NCBI RefSeq assembly: GCF_005144745.1
Contig: NZ_SWKK01000027.1
Span: forward strand, 1 to 33,618
DNA length: 33,618 nt
Origin: Flavobacterium sp. ASW18X
Lineage (GTDB): Bacteria; Bacteroidota; Bacteroidia; Flavobacteriales; Flavobacteriaceae
Direction of reading: 5' to 3'
The position numbers and the translations under genes are program-made. Numbering within the stretch: position 1 is the stretch's first letter; each line of letters opens with the position of its first letter. Below the pieces are notes generated by a model that ran no database searches, was not told where the DNA came from, and worked only from the letters and a program-made list of their open reading frames with translations. Shown here piece by piece: positions 7,948 to 16,329 of this stretch.

Positions 7948-8549
7948 TCGCTGTAAATACTAGGTAGAGATATTTTAAAGCGAACTGCAACCAAACGGAC
8001 TAATATTACAACCACAATTGCGGCAATATTGGCATACACATCTACAACTGGCAATAATCTAAATAGAAAAAACGCTATACCACCTAGTATACAAGCCGTA
8101 GCGTAAATTTCTTTTCTGAAAATTACTGGTATCTCATTACAAAGAATATCTCTTATTACTCCACCAAAACTTGCTGTAATTGTTCCTAAAGCTATACAGA
8201 TAATAGGTAATAAACCCGCATCTAATCCCTTTTCTATGCCTACTGTAGTGTAAAGACCTATACCAATAGTATCAAACAGAAATAAAGATTTACGCAGATA
8301 TTTTAGTTGTTTAGCAAATACAATTGCCAAGATTACGGTAGCACTAATAATAATCATATAATTGGCATCTCGCATCCAAAGAACGGGTGTATTCCCGATT
8401 AGTAAATCGCGTAAGGTACCGCCACCAATGGCAGTAACAAAACCAATAATCATCACCCCAAAAAAATCTAACCGTTTATCCATTGCTATTAGCACTCCAG
8501 AAATAGCAAAGGCAATAGTTCCTAAAACATCTACAATTTGTAAAAACAA
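7944..8549 (-). CDS. Trimeric intracellular cation channel (TRIC/YicG) family protein
   Basis: A 201-residue integral membrane protein of the TRIC/UPF0126 family. Both half-repeats are clear: DVLGTIAFAISGVLIAMDK with IGGGTLRDLLIG in the first, and DTIGIGLYTTVGIEKGL with FGGVIRDILCNEIP in the second. About seven membrane helices are predicted. Bacterial TRIC homologues form homotrimeric monovalent-cation channels; the physiological role in bacteria is not settled. The start is a TTG at 8549 (MFLQIVDVLG), chosen because the family begins just before the DxLGT motif and the next Met lies inside the first repeat. It sits 2 bp after the RDD gene stop, so the two are cotranscribed and probably translationally coupled. 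Confidence 0.88.
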   Translation of the reverse strand: MFLQIVDVLGTIAFAISGVLIAMDKRLDFFGVMIIGFVTAIGGGTLRDLLIGNTPVLWMRDANYMIIISATVILAIVFAKQLKYLRKSLFLFDTIGIGLYTTVGIEKGLDAGLLPIICIALGTITASFGGVIRDILCNEIPVIFRKEIYATACILGGIAFFLFRLLPVVDVYANIAAIVVVILVRLVAVRFKISLPSIYSD

Positions 8550-8551
8550 GC

Positions 8552-9277
8552 TTACAATTTTTGGGTATAAAAGTTGTAATCTTTTAGCACGGTATCTATA
8601 TACTGCACATCGTACAACTCAGAATTGGTATGCAAAATACTATCAACTTTAACTCTAAGCGCTGTTAAAGTTTTATAATCGTTACTTTTTTTAGCAATTC
8701 TAAAAGTATCTTTTATCAATCTCACGTCTTTATCTGTCAACATAGTTACATTGGTAAAAGTAGGTATATAATCTTCTGCTACATCTTCCAAAATGGTATG
8801 GCTCACTTTAGTTTTATTCTTAGTACTTATCACCACTGTACCCGCTGCAGCATCTCCTAAACGTTGTCTCTTATCTGTAAACAAAATACTAAGAATACCC
8901 ACAGAACCTATAAACAGATAAATATCTACCAACCTCAGCATCCATCGTACTAAATAATTACTCCAATGCACAGGAGAGCCATCTACTTTAACCACCCGCA
9001 TTTTAAGTAACATTTTACCCACTGTACGGCCATTAAATAGCGCGTTCATAAATAAACTGTACCCCATAGCTGGTAAAAATATTAATGCAACGAGCCCTCT
9101 TTGAGTCCACCTATCTTCATAAATGTAACCTATTGCATCCCCAATAAAACTCACTAAAATAGCATAGAGATATAGAATAAAACCATCTATTAAAAATGCT
9201 ATTATTCTTTCGCCAATGCTAACTATCTTATAATTTAAATTAACATTTTGCGTTGTATTGATTTGGAGATTGCTCAT
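8552..9277 (-). CDS. RDD-family membrane protein
   Basis: A 241-residue protein with an RDD domain over about residues 15-150. The name-giving region reads GERIIAFLIDGFILYLYAIL, then NGRTVGKMLLKMRVVKVDG, and closes with DKRQRLGDAAAGTVVI. Three membrane helices are predicted at about 27-47, 65-80 and 112-132. The remaining 90 residues are soluble and helical (FRIAKKSNDYKTLTALRVKV). The function of RDD domains is largely unknown. The gene is divergent from the SpoIIM-like gene (34-bp gap) that opens the MoxR cluster, and RDD proteins commonly accompany that cluster in Bacteroidetes, so it likely belongs to the same system. The ATG at 9277 is clear. Confidence 0.87.
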   Translation of the reverse strand: MSNLQINTTQNVNLNYKIVSIGERIIAFLIDGFILYLYAILVSFIGDAIGYIYEDRWTQRGLVALIFLPAMGYSLFMNALFNGRTVGKMLLKMRVVKVDGSPVHWSNYLVRWMLRLVDIYLFIGSVGILSILFTDKRQRLGDAAAGTVVISTKNKTKVSHTILEDVAEDYIPTFTNVTMLTDKDVRLIKDTFRIAKKSNDYKTLTALRVKVDSILHTNSELYDVQYIDTVLKDYNFYTQKL

Positions 9278-9311
9278 TAAAAATTTAATTTAACAATTGT
9301 AATACTCTTTT

Positions 9312-10292
9312 ATGCGCGAAGCTGCTTTTGTTAAGCAAAATAAGGAAAAATGGATTGCTTTTGAAAAAGCCCTAAATGGAGGTATAAATCCTAATCCAGA
9401 TGACCTTGCCGACGGATACATACAATTAACCAACGATTTAGCTTATGCGCAAACCTATTACGCAGAAAGTAAGACTTTATTGTATTTAAACTCCTTAGCT
9501 TCCCAAGCACATCAAAAGATTTATAAGAATAAAAAAGAGAGTAGCAACCGTATTGTAGATTTCTGGGCTTACGAGTTTCCATTATTTTTTGTGCAATACC
9601 ACAAAACCCTCCTCGTCACGTTTTTAATCTTTGCCTTAGCTACTGCTATTGGTAGTATTTCTGCTTTAAACGATTCTAGCTTTGTTCGCCTAATTTTGGG
9701 CGATGCCTATGTAAACGAGACATTAAATAACATTGCTAACGGAGACCCTGCTGCCATTTACAAAGGTGGTAGTGAAATTGGGTCGTTTTTAGGTATCACT
9801 ATCAACAATATACGCGTAGGCTTTTTAGCTTTTGCATTTGGCGTAATTACCAGTATTGGCACTGTTTATATCTTATTCCAAAATGGTATAATGTTAGGTG
9901 CTTTTATAACCTTTTTTTATACCAAAGGGGTATTCTTTGAAGCTAATAAACAAATTTGGCTACACGGAACTATAGAAATATCTGTAATTGTAATAGCTGG
10001 CTGTGCAGGTATCATCATGGGTAATAGTATACTTTTTCCTAAAACCTATGCTAGACGGGTTTCTTTTATGAAAGGGGCTAAAGATGGTCTAAAAGTAGTC
10101 GTTAGTACTATACCATTTTTTATTATTGCTGGGTTTATAGAGGGATTCATTACTAGATACACCAACATGCCTAACTGGCTGGCCTTTTTAATTATAGGCT
10201 CATCTGCAGTGCTAATCATATTTTATTACATTCTATATCCTATTTATTTAAAAAAACTTAATGATAAAAAATTACATAGAATTACGAATTAA
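9312..10292 (+). CDS. SpoIIM-like (DUF95) membrane protein
   Basis: A 326-residue protein of the stage II sporulation protein M family. The first 90 residues are soluble and helical (MREAAFVKQNKEKWIAFEKA). About five to six membrane helices follow, including LVTFLIFALATAIGSISAL, the segment from FLGITINNIRVGFLAFAFGV, and GTIEISVIVIAGCAGIIMG; the GTIE/GHG-like segment is a family hallmark. In sporulating Firmicutes SpoIIM assembles the peptidoglycan-degrading engulfment complex, but this is a non-sporulating lineage, so that role does not carry over. It is the first plus-strand gene of the MoxR cluster, and its 3' end overlaps the next gene by 32 bases. Confidence 0.87.
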   Translation: MREAAFVKQNKEKWIAFEKALNGGINPNPDDLADGYIQLTNDLAYAQTYYAESKTLLYLNSLASQAHQKIYKNKKESSNRIVDFWAYEFPLFFVQYHKTLLVTFLIFALATAIGSISALNDSSFVRLILGDAYVNETLNNIANGDPAAIYKGGSEIGSFLGITINNIRVGFLAFAFGVITSIGTVYILFQNGIMLGAFITFFYTKGVFFEANKQIWLHGTIEISVIVIAGCAGIIMGNSILFPKTYARRVSFMKGAKDGLKVVVSTIPFFIIAGFIEGFITRYTNMPNWLAFLIIGSSAVLIIFYYILYPIYLKKLNDKKLHRITN

Positions 10293-11205
10293 TAGGGAGT
10301 TCGGTGATATTATCACAGATTACTTTGATTTTTTTAAGCAAAATATAAAAAAGTTCACAAACACATTTATTAGCTATAACGGTATCTTTTTTATTGGTAT
10401 CGTAATCACGAGTTATGTACTAGTTTCTGGTATTCTTGGATTAATTGCCTCTAATGAAAACTCATCTTTTTTAGGTGCGGTTAGCAATGATGATGATACC
10501 TATTGGATGATTTTCTTTATTGGTATGGGCTTATATTTCATCATCTTTGTGATTTTAGGAGTTCTTAATTATGGTCTTGCTACTAGCTTTATGATTTTAT
10601 ATGATAAAGACCCTACCAACGCGTTCACAAAAAAAGATATTTGGTTGTATTTTAAGGGGAATATTGGCAAGAGTGTACTTTTTGTATTGCTGTTAGTAGC
10701 CATTTATTTTGGCTTTTTAATTATCTCTGTATTATTTGCTTTGATTCCCATTTTAGGCATGTTTGCGCAATATATTTTACAGTTTTTTTTAGCATCTTGG
10801 TTAGGAGTCTCCTTTTTTGAAATGTTACAGAATAACAAAGGGGTGGTAGAATCATTGGGAGAAGGATGGAATTTAGTTACTAAAAGTTTCTGGAAATCTG
10901 TTGGGGTTAATCTTGTAATGGGACTATTAATCACCATACTGCTAGGATTAGCTTCTTTTGTCCCTGGAGTAATTTTTGGAGTGTATACATTCCATGTCGT
11001 AGAGAACGAAGTTAGTCTTACCTCTAATGTGGTAGCCACGGTAATATATACCTTATCGCTTTCTTTATTTTTGGGAATAATGATTTACGGCCAAAGTTTA
11101 TCGCAATTGGTAAATGGATTTCTATACTATACGCTACACGAAAAGACGTATAATACTAACACCCGTAAACGCATAGAACAAATAGGAGAACATTTAGATG
11201 CGTAA
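10261..11205 (+). CDS. Integral membrane protein of the MoxR cluster
   Basis: A 314-residue polytopic membrane protein. A short N-terminal amphipathic part (MIKNYIELRINREFGDIITD) precedes about six membrane helices, near residues 38-60, 78-105, 138-160, 160-185, 215-245 and 255-280. A charged tail ending in HLDA follows. The region around GEGWNLVTKSFWKSVGVNLV resembles the repeated helix-loop pattern of DUF4013/glycerophosphoryl-diester-phosphodiesterase membrane domains, but I cannot name the family firmly. It overlaps the SpoIIM-like gene by 32 bp at its start and the DUF4129 gene by 8 bp at its end, so expression is tightly linked. The start at 10261 is favoured because the IELRxNREFGDII N-terminus is typical of flavobacterial homologues. 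Confidence 0.8.
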   Translation: MIKNYIELRINREFGDIITDYFDFFKQNIKKFTNTFISYNGIFFIGIVITSYVLVSGILGLIASNENSSFLGAVSNDDDTYWMIFFIGMGLYFIIFVILGVLNYGLATSFMILYDKDPTNAFTKKDIWLYFKGNIGKSVLFVLLLVAIYFGFLIISVLFALIPILGMFAQYILQFFLASWLGVSFFEMLQNNKGVVESLGEGWNLVTKSFWKSVGVNLVMGLLITILLGLASFVPGVIFGVYTFHVVENEVSLTSNVVATVIYTLSLSLFLGIMIYGQSLSQLVNGFLYYTLHEKTYNTNTRKRIEQIGEHLDA

Positions 11206-11920
11206 ATTATTCCTAATTATTAGTAGTTTTTGTTTTCTATTGGGTAACGCTCAAATAGAACAAGACTCCCTACGCTTAAAAGAAGATACTGGGGAGCTCA
11301 TAATGCTGCGCGAGTTACCTACAGATATAGATAGCAAATACAACGGTGAAGAATTTGATTATTCTATAAAAACAGGAGAATCACAGAATTTTTTAGACCG
11401 ATTTTTTAGATGGTTAGAAGGCTGGTTGCAAGATAATTTTGGAATTGATATTTCTCCAGAATTTTACAAGTTTATGGAAATTAGCGTCTATGTCTTAATG
11501 GGAGCTCTAATTATTTATCTATTCGTAAGATTGTTTATAAATGAGAAATTCAACACCATTTTTATAAAAAAAGCTCGTGCTTTACATGACATTGAATTGG
11601 CAGAACAGCATATAGAAACCTTAGATTTTGATGTTTTGCTTAAAAAAGCCATTGCCGCCAATGATTACCGCTTAGCTATTAGATATCACTTTTTAAGGTT
11701 TTTAAAAACGTTATCGCAGCGCGAATTAATAGACTGGCATTTTGAAAAAACCAATGCCGACTACCGTATAGAAATTAAAGAAGCACGATTAAAGGCAGGC
11801 TTTTCTGAGTTAGCCTATTTATACGACTATATTTGGTATGGTGAACAGTATATAGACCATGATGGTTATCAATCCGTTGCCAAAAAGTTCCATAGTATTA
11901 ACCAAATTATTCCGCAATAA
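11198..11920 (+). CDS. DUF4129 domain protein
   Basis: A 240-residue protein with a signal peptide (MRKLFLIISSFCFLLGNAQ), a periplasmic stretch of about 80 residues, and one membrane helix near 92-114 (ISVYVLMGALIIYLFVRLF). A C-terminal cytoplasmic DUF4129 domain (about 150-235) contains NDYRLAIRYHFLRFLKTLSQ, followed by IDWHFEKTNADYRIEI. DUF4129 is often found fused to or beside transglutaminase-like proteins and MoxR/DUF58 genes; its biochemical activity is unknown. It overlaps the preceding gene by 8 bp and is followed 3 bp later by the DUF4350 gene, so it belongs to one operon. By topology it could connect a periplasmic sensor part with cytoplasmic MoxR, which is inference. Confidence 0.85.
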   Translation: MRKLFLIISSFCFLLGNAQIEQDSLRLKEDTGELIMLRELPTDIDSKYNGEEFDYSIKTGESQNFLDRFFRWLEGWLQDNFGIDISPEFYKFMEISVYVLMGALIIYLFVRLFINEKFNTIFIKKARALHDIELAEQHIETLDFDVLLKKAIAANDYRLAIRYHFLRFLKTLSQRELIDWHFEKTNADYRIEIKEARLKAGFSELAYLYDYIWYGEQYIDHDGYQSVAKKFHSINQIIPQ

Positions 11921-11923
11921 ACT

Positions 11924-13132
11924 ATGGATAAACGTTCTAAAATTATAATAGGTTTGTTCTTTGCGGTATTCTTAGGCATTATCATCACAGAAATTGTAAA
12001 ACCAAGACCTTTAAATTGGAGACCTTCTTATACCCAAACGGATAAAATACCGTTTGGATGCCATATCCTTTTTAAAGAATTAGGAACCCTTTTTCCTGAT
12101 TCTGAAATAGAAACGGTAGAAGAATCGGTGTATGATTTTATATACAACTTACCAGAAGATTATGCTACTAGTAATTATATGCTTATCAACGGACATGTTA
12201 GTTTAGACCAACAAGAAACCAATAAACTTTTGGAATATGTGGCAAAGGGGAACACCGTTTTTCTTGCTGCAAATTCTTTTAGTTACTTTTTGGCAGATAC
12301 CTTAAACATTACCGTAGAAAGTGATTACGGACTGCAAGAAGATACCGTAAAGGTAAGTTTAACCCATCCAAAATTTAAAAAACCATTCTATTTTTCTAGA
12401 GGTTATGATAAGTCTCACTTTACTAGTGTAGACACCGCTAACACTACGGTATTGGGCTATGTAGATTATAAAACTGAGGATTATTTAGATGTAAATAAAC
12501 ACAATGAACATCATGAAGTCAATTTTATTAAAACCACTTTTGGTAAAGGTGCTTTCTACATCAATACCATACCACAAGCTTATACCAACTATTACCTAAA
12601 ACAAGGTAATAAAGACTATATAGCACAAACCTTTTCTTATTTAAAAGACGATAAACTATACTGGGATAATTTTAAAAAAGCAGGCCGCAAAGTAGTGAGT
12701 TCTCCCCTACGCTTCGTCTTAAATGAAGAGGCTTTAAAATGGGCCTACTATTTAGTAGTTAGTGGATTGCTATTATTTATGATTTTTAAGGCCAAAAGAG
12801 AGCAACGCATTATTCCTATCATCACACCAAAAGAAAATACATCGGTATCCTTTGCTAGAACGGTGGGTGCATTGTATTATCAAAATAAAGATTATACGAA
12901 TTTAATTCAGAAAAAACTTAACTACTTTTTGGCCCATTTAAGAAGTAGATATTTTATGGACACCACGGTGCTAGATCATAAAAGCATAATGGTACTATCT
13001 GGCAAATCTGGCAAAAGCAAAGAAGAAATAAAAGAGCTAATAGACTATATAAATTACCTTAATAAAAAAACTATGCATTCCGAAGATGATTTGGTTGCAT
13101 TAAATAAAAAACTAACCGCCTTTAAGCAGTAA
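11924..13132 (+). CDS. DUF4350 domain protein
   Basis: A 402-residue protein anchored by an N-terminal helix (about 7-23, IIIGLFFAVFLGIIITEIV). A periplasmic domain contains the DUF4350 signature (IPFGCHILFKELGTLFPDSE, then GNTVFLAANSF). A second membrane helix lies near residues 273-290 (WAYYLVVSGLLLFMIFKAKR), followed by a cytoplasmic tail of about 110 residues. The DUF4350 region has the fold seen in GldG/GIFT-like domains (family knowledge), but no enzymatic residues are evident. It sits 2 bp before the moxR gene, and this order (DUF4129, DUF4350, MoxR, DUF58) recurs widely in Bacteroidetes. The role is unknown; a membrane receptor for MoxR is a reasonable guess. Confidence 0.85.
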   Translation: MDKRSKIIIGLFFAVFLGIIITEIVKPRPLNWRPSYTQTDKIPFGCHILFKELGTLFPDSEIETVEESVYDFIYNLPEDYATSNYMLINGHVSLDQQETNKLLEYVAKGNTVFLAANSFSYFLADTLNITVESDYGLQEDTVKVSLTHPKFKKPFYFSRGYDKSHFTSVDTANTTVLGYVDYKTEDYLDVNKHNEHHEVNFIKTTFGKGAFYINTIPQAYTNYYLKQGNKDYIAQTFSYLKDDKLYWDNFKKAGRKVVSSPLRFVLNEEALKWAYYLVVSGLLLFMIFKAKREQRIIPIITPKENTSVSFARTVGALYYQNKDYTNLIQKKLNYFLAHLRSRYFMDTTVLDHKSIMVLSGKSGKSKEEIKELIDYINYLNKKTMHSEDDLVALNKKLTAFKQ

Positions 13133-13134
13133 CA

Positions 13135-14133
13135 ATGGAAGAAAATAGCGTTAATGAGAGTCCAATGGAATTCAACAATCGTGTAGATTTAACCAAACTA
13201 CAAGATGCTGTTGAGCGTATAAAATTAGAATTAGGCAAAGTAATTATTGGGCAAGAACAAATGATAGAATTGCTAATCATTTCAATCCTTGCTAACGGTC
13301 ATAGCCTTATAGAAGGTGTCCCAGGAGTAGCCAAAACGGTAACTGCAAAATTATTAGCAAAGAGTATGGATGTGGAATTTAATAGAATTCAGTTTACTCC
13401 AGATTTAATGCCTAGTGATATTCTAGGTACTTCTATTTTCAACGTAAAAACTTCTGAGTTCGAATTTAAAAAAGGGCCTTTATTTTCCAATTTTGTTTTG
13501 ATAGATGAGATTAATCGTGCCCCTGCAAAAACACAAGCAGCTTTATTTGAGGCTATGGCAGAACGCCAAATTACCATAGACGGCGCTGCATATACTATGC
13601 AACCACCCTTTTTAGTTTTTGCCACTCAAAACCCTGTAGAGCAAGAAGGCACTTATCGCTTACCAGAAGCGCAGTTAGACCGCTTTCTTTTTAAAATAAA
13701 TGTGGATTACCCTTCTTTAGAAGAAGAGGTAACTATACTTATGAGTAAACATGAGCAGAAAACAAAAAACCAAGAAGATTTAATACAAGCTGTACTTACT
13801 GCTCAGGAAATAGCTGAGTACCAAGAAACCATTAAAGAAATAATTGTAGAAGATAACCTTATCCGCTACATAGCAGAGTTGGTTAATGCCACTCGTACCA
13901 ATGCTAACTTGTATTTAGGAGCATCTCCTAGAGCTTCAATAGCCATCTTGGATGCTTCAAAAGCCTTAGCCGCTATTAATGGCCGGGATTTTATAACTCC
14001 AGAAGATATTAAAAAAGTAGCTCCTGCTATTTTAGCGCATCGTATTATTCTAACACCAGAAAGAGAAATGGAAGGTTTAACACCAGATAAAATGGTAGCT
14101 CAGTTAATAGAATCCATAGAAATTCCAAGATAA
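13135..14133 (+). CDS. MoxR-family AAA+ ATPase
   Basis: A 332-residue AAA+ ATPase of the MoxR class. Walker A is GVPGVAKT (61-68), Walker B is VLIDE (121-125) followed by NRAPAKTQAALFEAM, and sensor 1 is FATQNP with N166. The arginine of LDRF (R183) is in the usual arginine-finger region. The C-terminal lid holds GASPRASIAIL and sensor-2 type residues. MoxR proteins are chaperone-like ATPases that act on partner proteins carrying von Willebrand A or DUF58 domains, often to mature or remodel membrane complexes. The DUF58 gene follows after 4 bp. The client here is unknown, and no BatA/BatB/TPR genes are in the window, so this is not the classic Bat operon. Confidence 0.93.
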   Translation: MEENSVNESPMEFNNRVDLTKLQDAVERIKLELGKVIIGQEQMIELLIISILANGHSLIEGVPGVAKTVTAKLLAKSMDVEFNRIQFTPDLMPSDILGTSIFNVKTSEFEFKKGPLFSNFVLIDEINRAPAKTQAALFEAMAERQITIDGAAYTMQPPFLVFATQNPVEQEGTYRLPEAQLDRFLFKINVDYPSLEEEVTILMSKHEQKTKNQEDLIQAVLTAQEIAEYQETIKEIIVEDNLIRYIAELVNATRTNANLYLGASPRASIAILDASKALAAINGRDFITPEDIKKVAPAILAHRIILTPEREMEGLTPDKMVAQLIESIEIPR

Positions 14134-14137
14134 TAGT

Positions 14138-15472
14138 TTGAAACAATTCTTTAAAAATACATACTTAAACCCGCGTTTTTTTATTGCTTTAGGGCTGTTT
14201 ACCCTAGCCTTTATGGTGGCTTTTGTTTATGGTAATCTTTTAAGCAGTATACAATTACTATTTTACCTCTTTGTTTTAGCCCTTTTGGTAGACTTTATCT
14301 TGCTATTTTTAAGCAAAGGTAAATTTGAGGGAAACCGGATTGTACCAGACAAACTATCTAACGGTGATGAAAATCCAATTAGCATTAAAATTACCAATGG
14401 GTATTTATTTAAAGCCACACTTAAATTGATAGATGAAATTCCGTTTCAATTTCAGAAACGTGATTTTGAGTACCAAAGTAAATTAGAGAAGGGTGAAACA
14501 AAAACGTACGAATATACCCTAAGACCAACAGAGCGGGGCACATATTCTTTTGGAGCTATTAATGCTTTTGCCTCTTCTCCTTTAGGTTTGCTATCGCGAA
14601 AATTTCAATTTGACAATGTGGCCGAAGTTCCAGTATATCCTTCCTTTTTACAGCTACGTAAGTACGATTTAATGGCGTTTAGTAACAGATTGTTTGAGTA
14701 TGGCTTAAAAAAAATAAGACGTATTGGCCATACTATGGAATTTGAACAGATTAAGGAATACGTTCGTGGTGATGATATTAGAAACATTAATTGGAAAGCC
14801 ACTGCCAAGCACAATCAGCTCATGGTTAATCAATACCAAGACGAAAAATCTCAGCCCATTTATTCTGTAATAGACAAAGGGCGTGTAATGCAGATGCCTT
14901 TTAATCACTTATCATTATTAGATTATGCAATAAATGCCACTTTAGTAATTAGCAATATCGCCATAAAAAAACAGGATAAAGCAGGCATGTTTTCTTTCAA
15001 TACCAAAGTAGAAAACCGCGTAGTGGCAGACCGTAGGAGTGCTCAGATGAATCTAATTCTAGAAACCTTATACAATTTAGATACAGAATTTTTAGAAAGT
15101 GATTTTAGCCGATTATATATAGATGTAAAACGCAATTTAAATCAGCGAAGTTTACTGCTTTTATATACCAATTTTGAAACCATGGATGCCTTGCACAGGC
15201 AATTACCCTACCTGCAAGCCATAGCCAAACATCACTTACTGGTAGTTATCTTTTTTGAAAATACAGAGCTTGAAGAATTTATTACTAAGAAAGCTAAAAA
15301 TGTGCATCAAATTTTTGAACAAACCATTGCAGAAAAGTTTATTTACGAGAAAAAATTAATTGTAAATGAGTTAAGAAAACATGGTATACAAACTTTGTTA
15401 ACTAAGCCAGAAGAACTCACCGTTAACACTATTAATAAGTATCTGGAAATAAAAGCTAGAGGTTTATTATAA
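14138..15472 (+). CDS. DUF58 domain protein
   Basis: A 444-residue protein with two N-terminal membrane helices (about 14-30 and 35-55), a beta-rich middle part, and the DUF58 core around residues 195-300. The diagnostic motif is EYVRGDDIRNINWKATAK, and the segment SQPIYSVIDKGRVM resembles the start of a vWA-like fold. DUF58 proteins are the standard partners of MoxR ATPases. The start is TTG at 14138, 4 bp after the moxR stop; the N-terminus KQFFKNTYLNPRFFIALG agrees with relatives, and the next Met (residue 25) would cut the first helix. It is the last gene of the cluster and converges on the DUF5995 gene across a 16-bp gap with no evident hairpin. Confidence 0.88.
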   Translation: MKQFFKNTYLNPRFFIALGLFTLAFMVAFVYGNLLSSIQLLFYLFVLALLVDFILLFLSKGKFEGNRIVPDKLSNGDENPISIKITNGYLFKATLKLIDEIPFQFQKRDFEYQSKLEKGETKTYEYTLRPTERGTYSFGAINAFASSPLGLLSRKFQFDNVAEVPVYPSFLQLRKYDLMAFSNRLFEYGLKKIRRIGHTMEFEQIKEYVRGDDIRNINWKATAKHNQLMVNQYQDEKSQPIYSVIDKGRVMQMPFNHLSLLDYAINATLVISNIAIKKQDKAGMFSFNTKVENRVVADRRSAQMNLILETLYNLDTEFLESDFSRLYIDVKRNLNQRSLLLLYTNFETMDALHRQLPYLQAIAKHHLLVVIFFENTELEEFITKKAKNVHQIFEQTIAEKFIYEKKLIVNELRKHGIQTLLTKPEELTVNTINKYLEIKARGLL

Positions 15473-15488
15473 GTGTTGGAGACTTTTT

Positions 15489-16247
15489 TTACTGGTCTGC
15501 AGAAAGCTTTGTAATAATCACACCCACTTCATCTTTTTCAAACTTTTGAATTAGTTTTAATGCATATTTAACTAAGACTGATGGCGGGTTAGCCAATTTA
15601 GCACCAAGTCTTTCTATCAAAATATCTAAATTTTCTATTGCTTGTTGGTTATACTCTGGACCAAGAGACCAGAGTAGATTGGCTGCATTCCACGCTTGTT
15701 GTCTCGCTTTTCTCATGCTGAAGTCGATAATCTTTTCATCGTTATTTCGTCCTAATAAGTCTAGAACAAAAAGTAAAGGAGAAACTCGCCCTAGGCGTTC
15801 TTGTAATTCATCTGTAATTTGAAAGAGAATATCATTTACTTTATTAAAATCATTCTCAATAGCTTTAATATCTTGGTTCTCCATGCTGGTTGCAGTTGCA
15901 ATAGCTAAATCCAAATTAATATGCGCATTCATCCCCAACATTATATGCTGTAAAACAGTTAAGGGTTGAGCTGCATTAGAGAAAGCAATTGCCCAAGCCT
16001 TGCTCACGGCTAAACCATTTTTGTAGGCCTTGTAAGCATCTAAATATAAATTAGCAAAGGCGACGTCCATACGCTCTAATCGTTGGCCGTTCTCAAAGTT
16101 GCCTAAGGCCAATTCTTTAGCAATTTCTGCCGTAGTACGCATGTATACATAGGCGAACAAGCCTATAGAATTATTCTCTTGTATACTTTCTGCAATGATT
16201 ACATCTAACTGCTGCAAAACTTGTTGAATGGTAGTTGCTTTCTGCAT
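15489..16247 (-). CDS. DUF5995 family protein
   Basis: A 252-residue, mostly helical, soluble protein without signal peptide or membrane helix. Features matching the DUF5995 family are the N-terminal helix IQQVLQQLDVIIAESI, the central FANLYLDAYKAYKNG, and HIMLGMNAHINLDLAIATA, a His-containing conserved segment that could bind a ligand or metal. No catalytic function is known for the family to my knowledge. It is monocistronic: the upstream gap of 82 bp contains no perfect TAnnTTTG. The short, neutral codon usage is like its neighbours, with no sign of transfer. The assignment to DUF5995 rests on pattern memory; the protein is certainly real by its length and internal conservation. Confidence 0.75.
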   Translation of the reverse strand: MQKATTIQQVLQQLDVIIAESIQENNSIGLFAYVYMRTTAEIAKELALGNFENGQRLERMDVAFANLYLDAYKAYKNGLAVSKAWAIAFSNAAQPLTVLQHIMLGMNAHINLDLAIATATSMENQDIKAIENDFNKVNDILFQITDELQERLGRVSPLLFVLDLLGRNNDEKIIDFSMRKARQQAWNAANLLWSLGPEYNQQAIENLDILIERLGAKLANPPSVLVKYALKLIQKFEKDEVGVIITKLSADQ

Positions 16248-16329
16248 ATTGCTAGCTTTTTAGGTACAAAACACGGGAGAACTGCTATAAATGTAAGGCT
16301 TATTACCAATTAAACAGACCATTAACCCT

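Noticed and set aside
13135-15472. A classic Bat (aerotolerance) operon
   Set aside because: MoxR and DUF58 are present, but no BatA/BatB vWA or TPR genes follow; the operon ends with DUF58.
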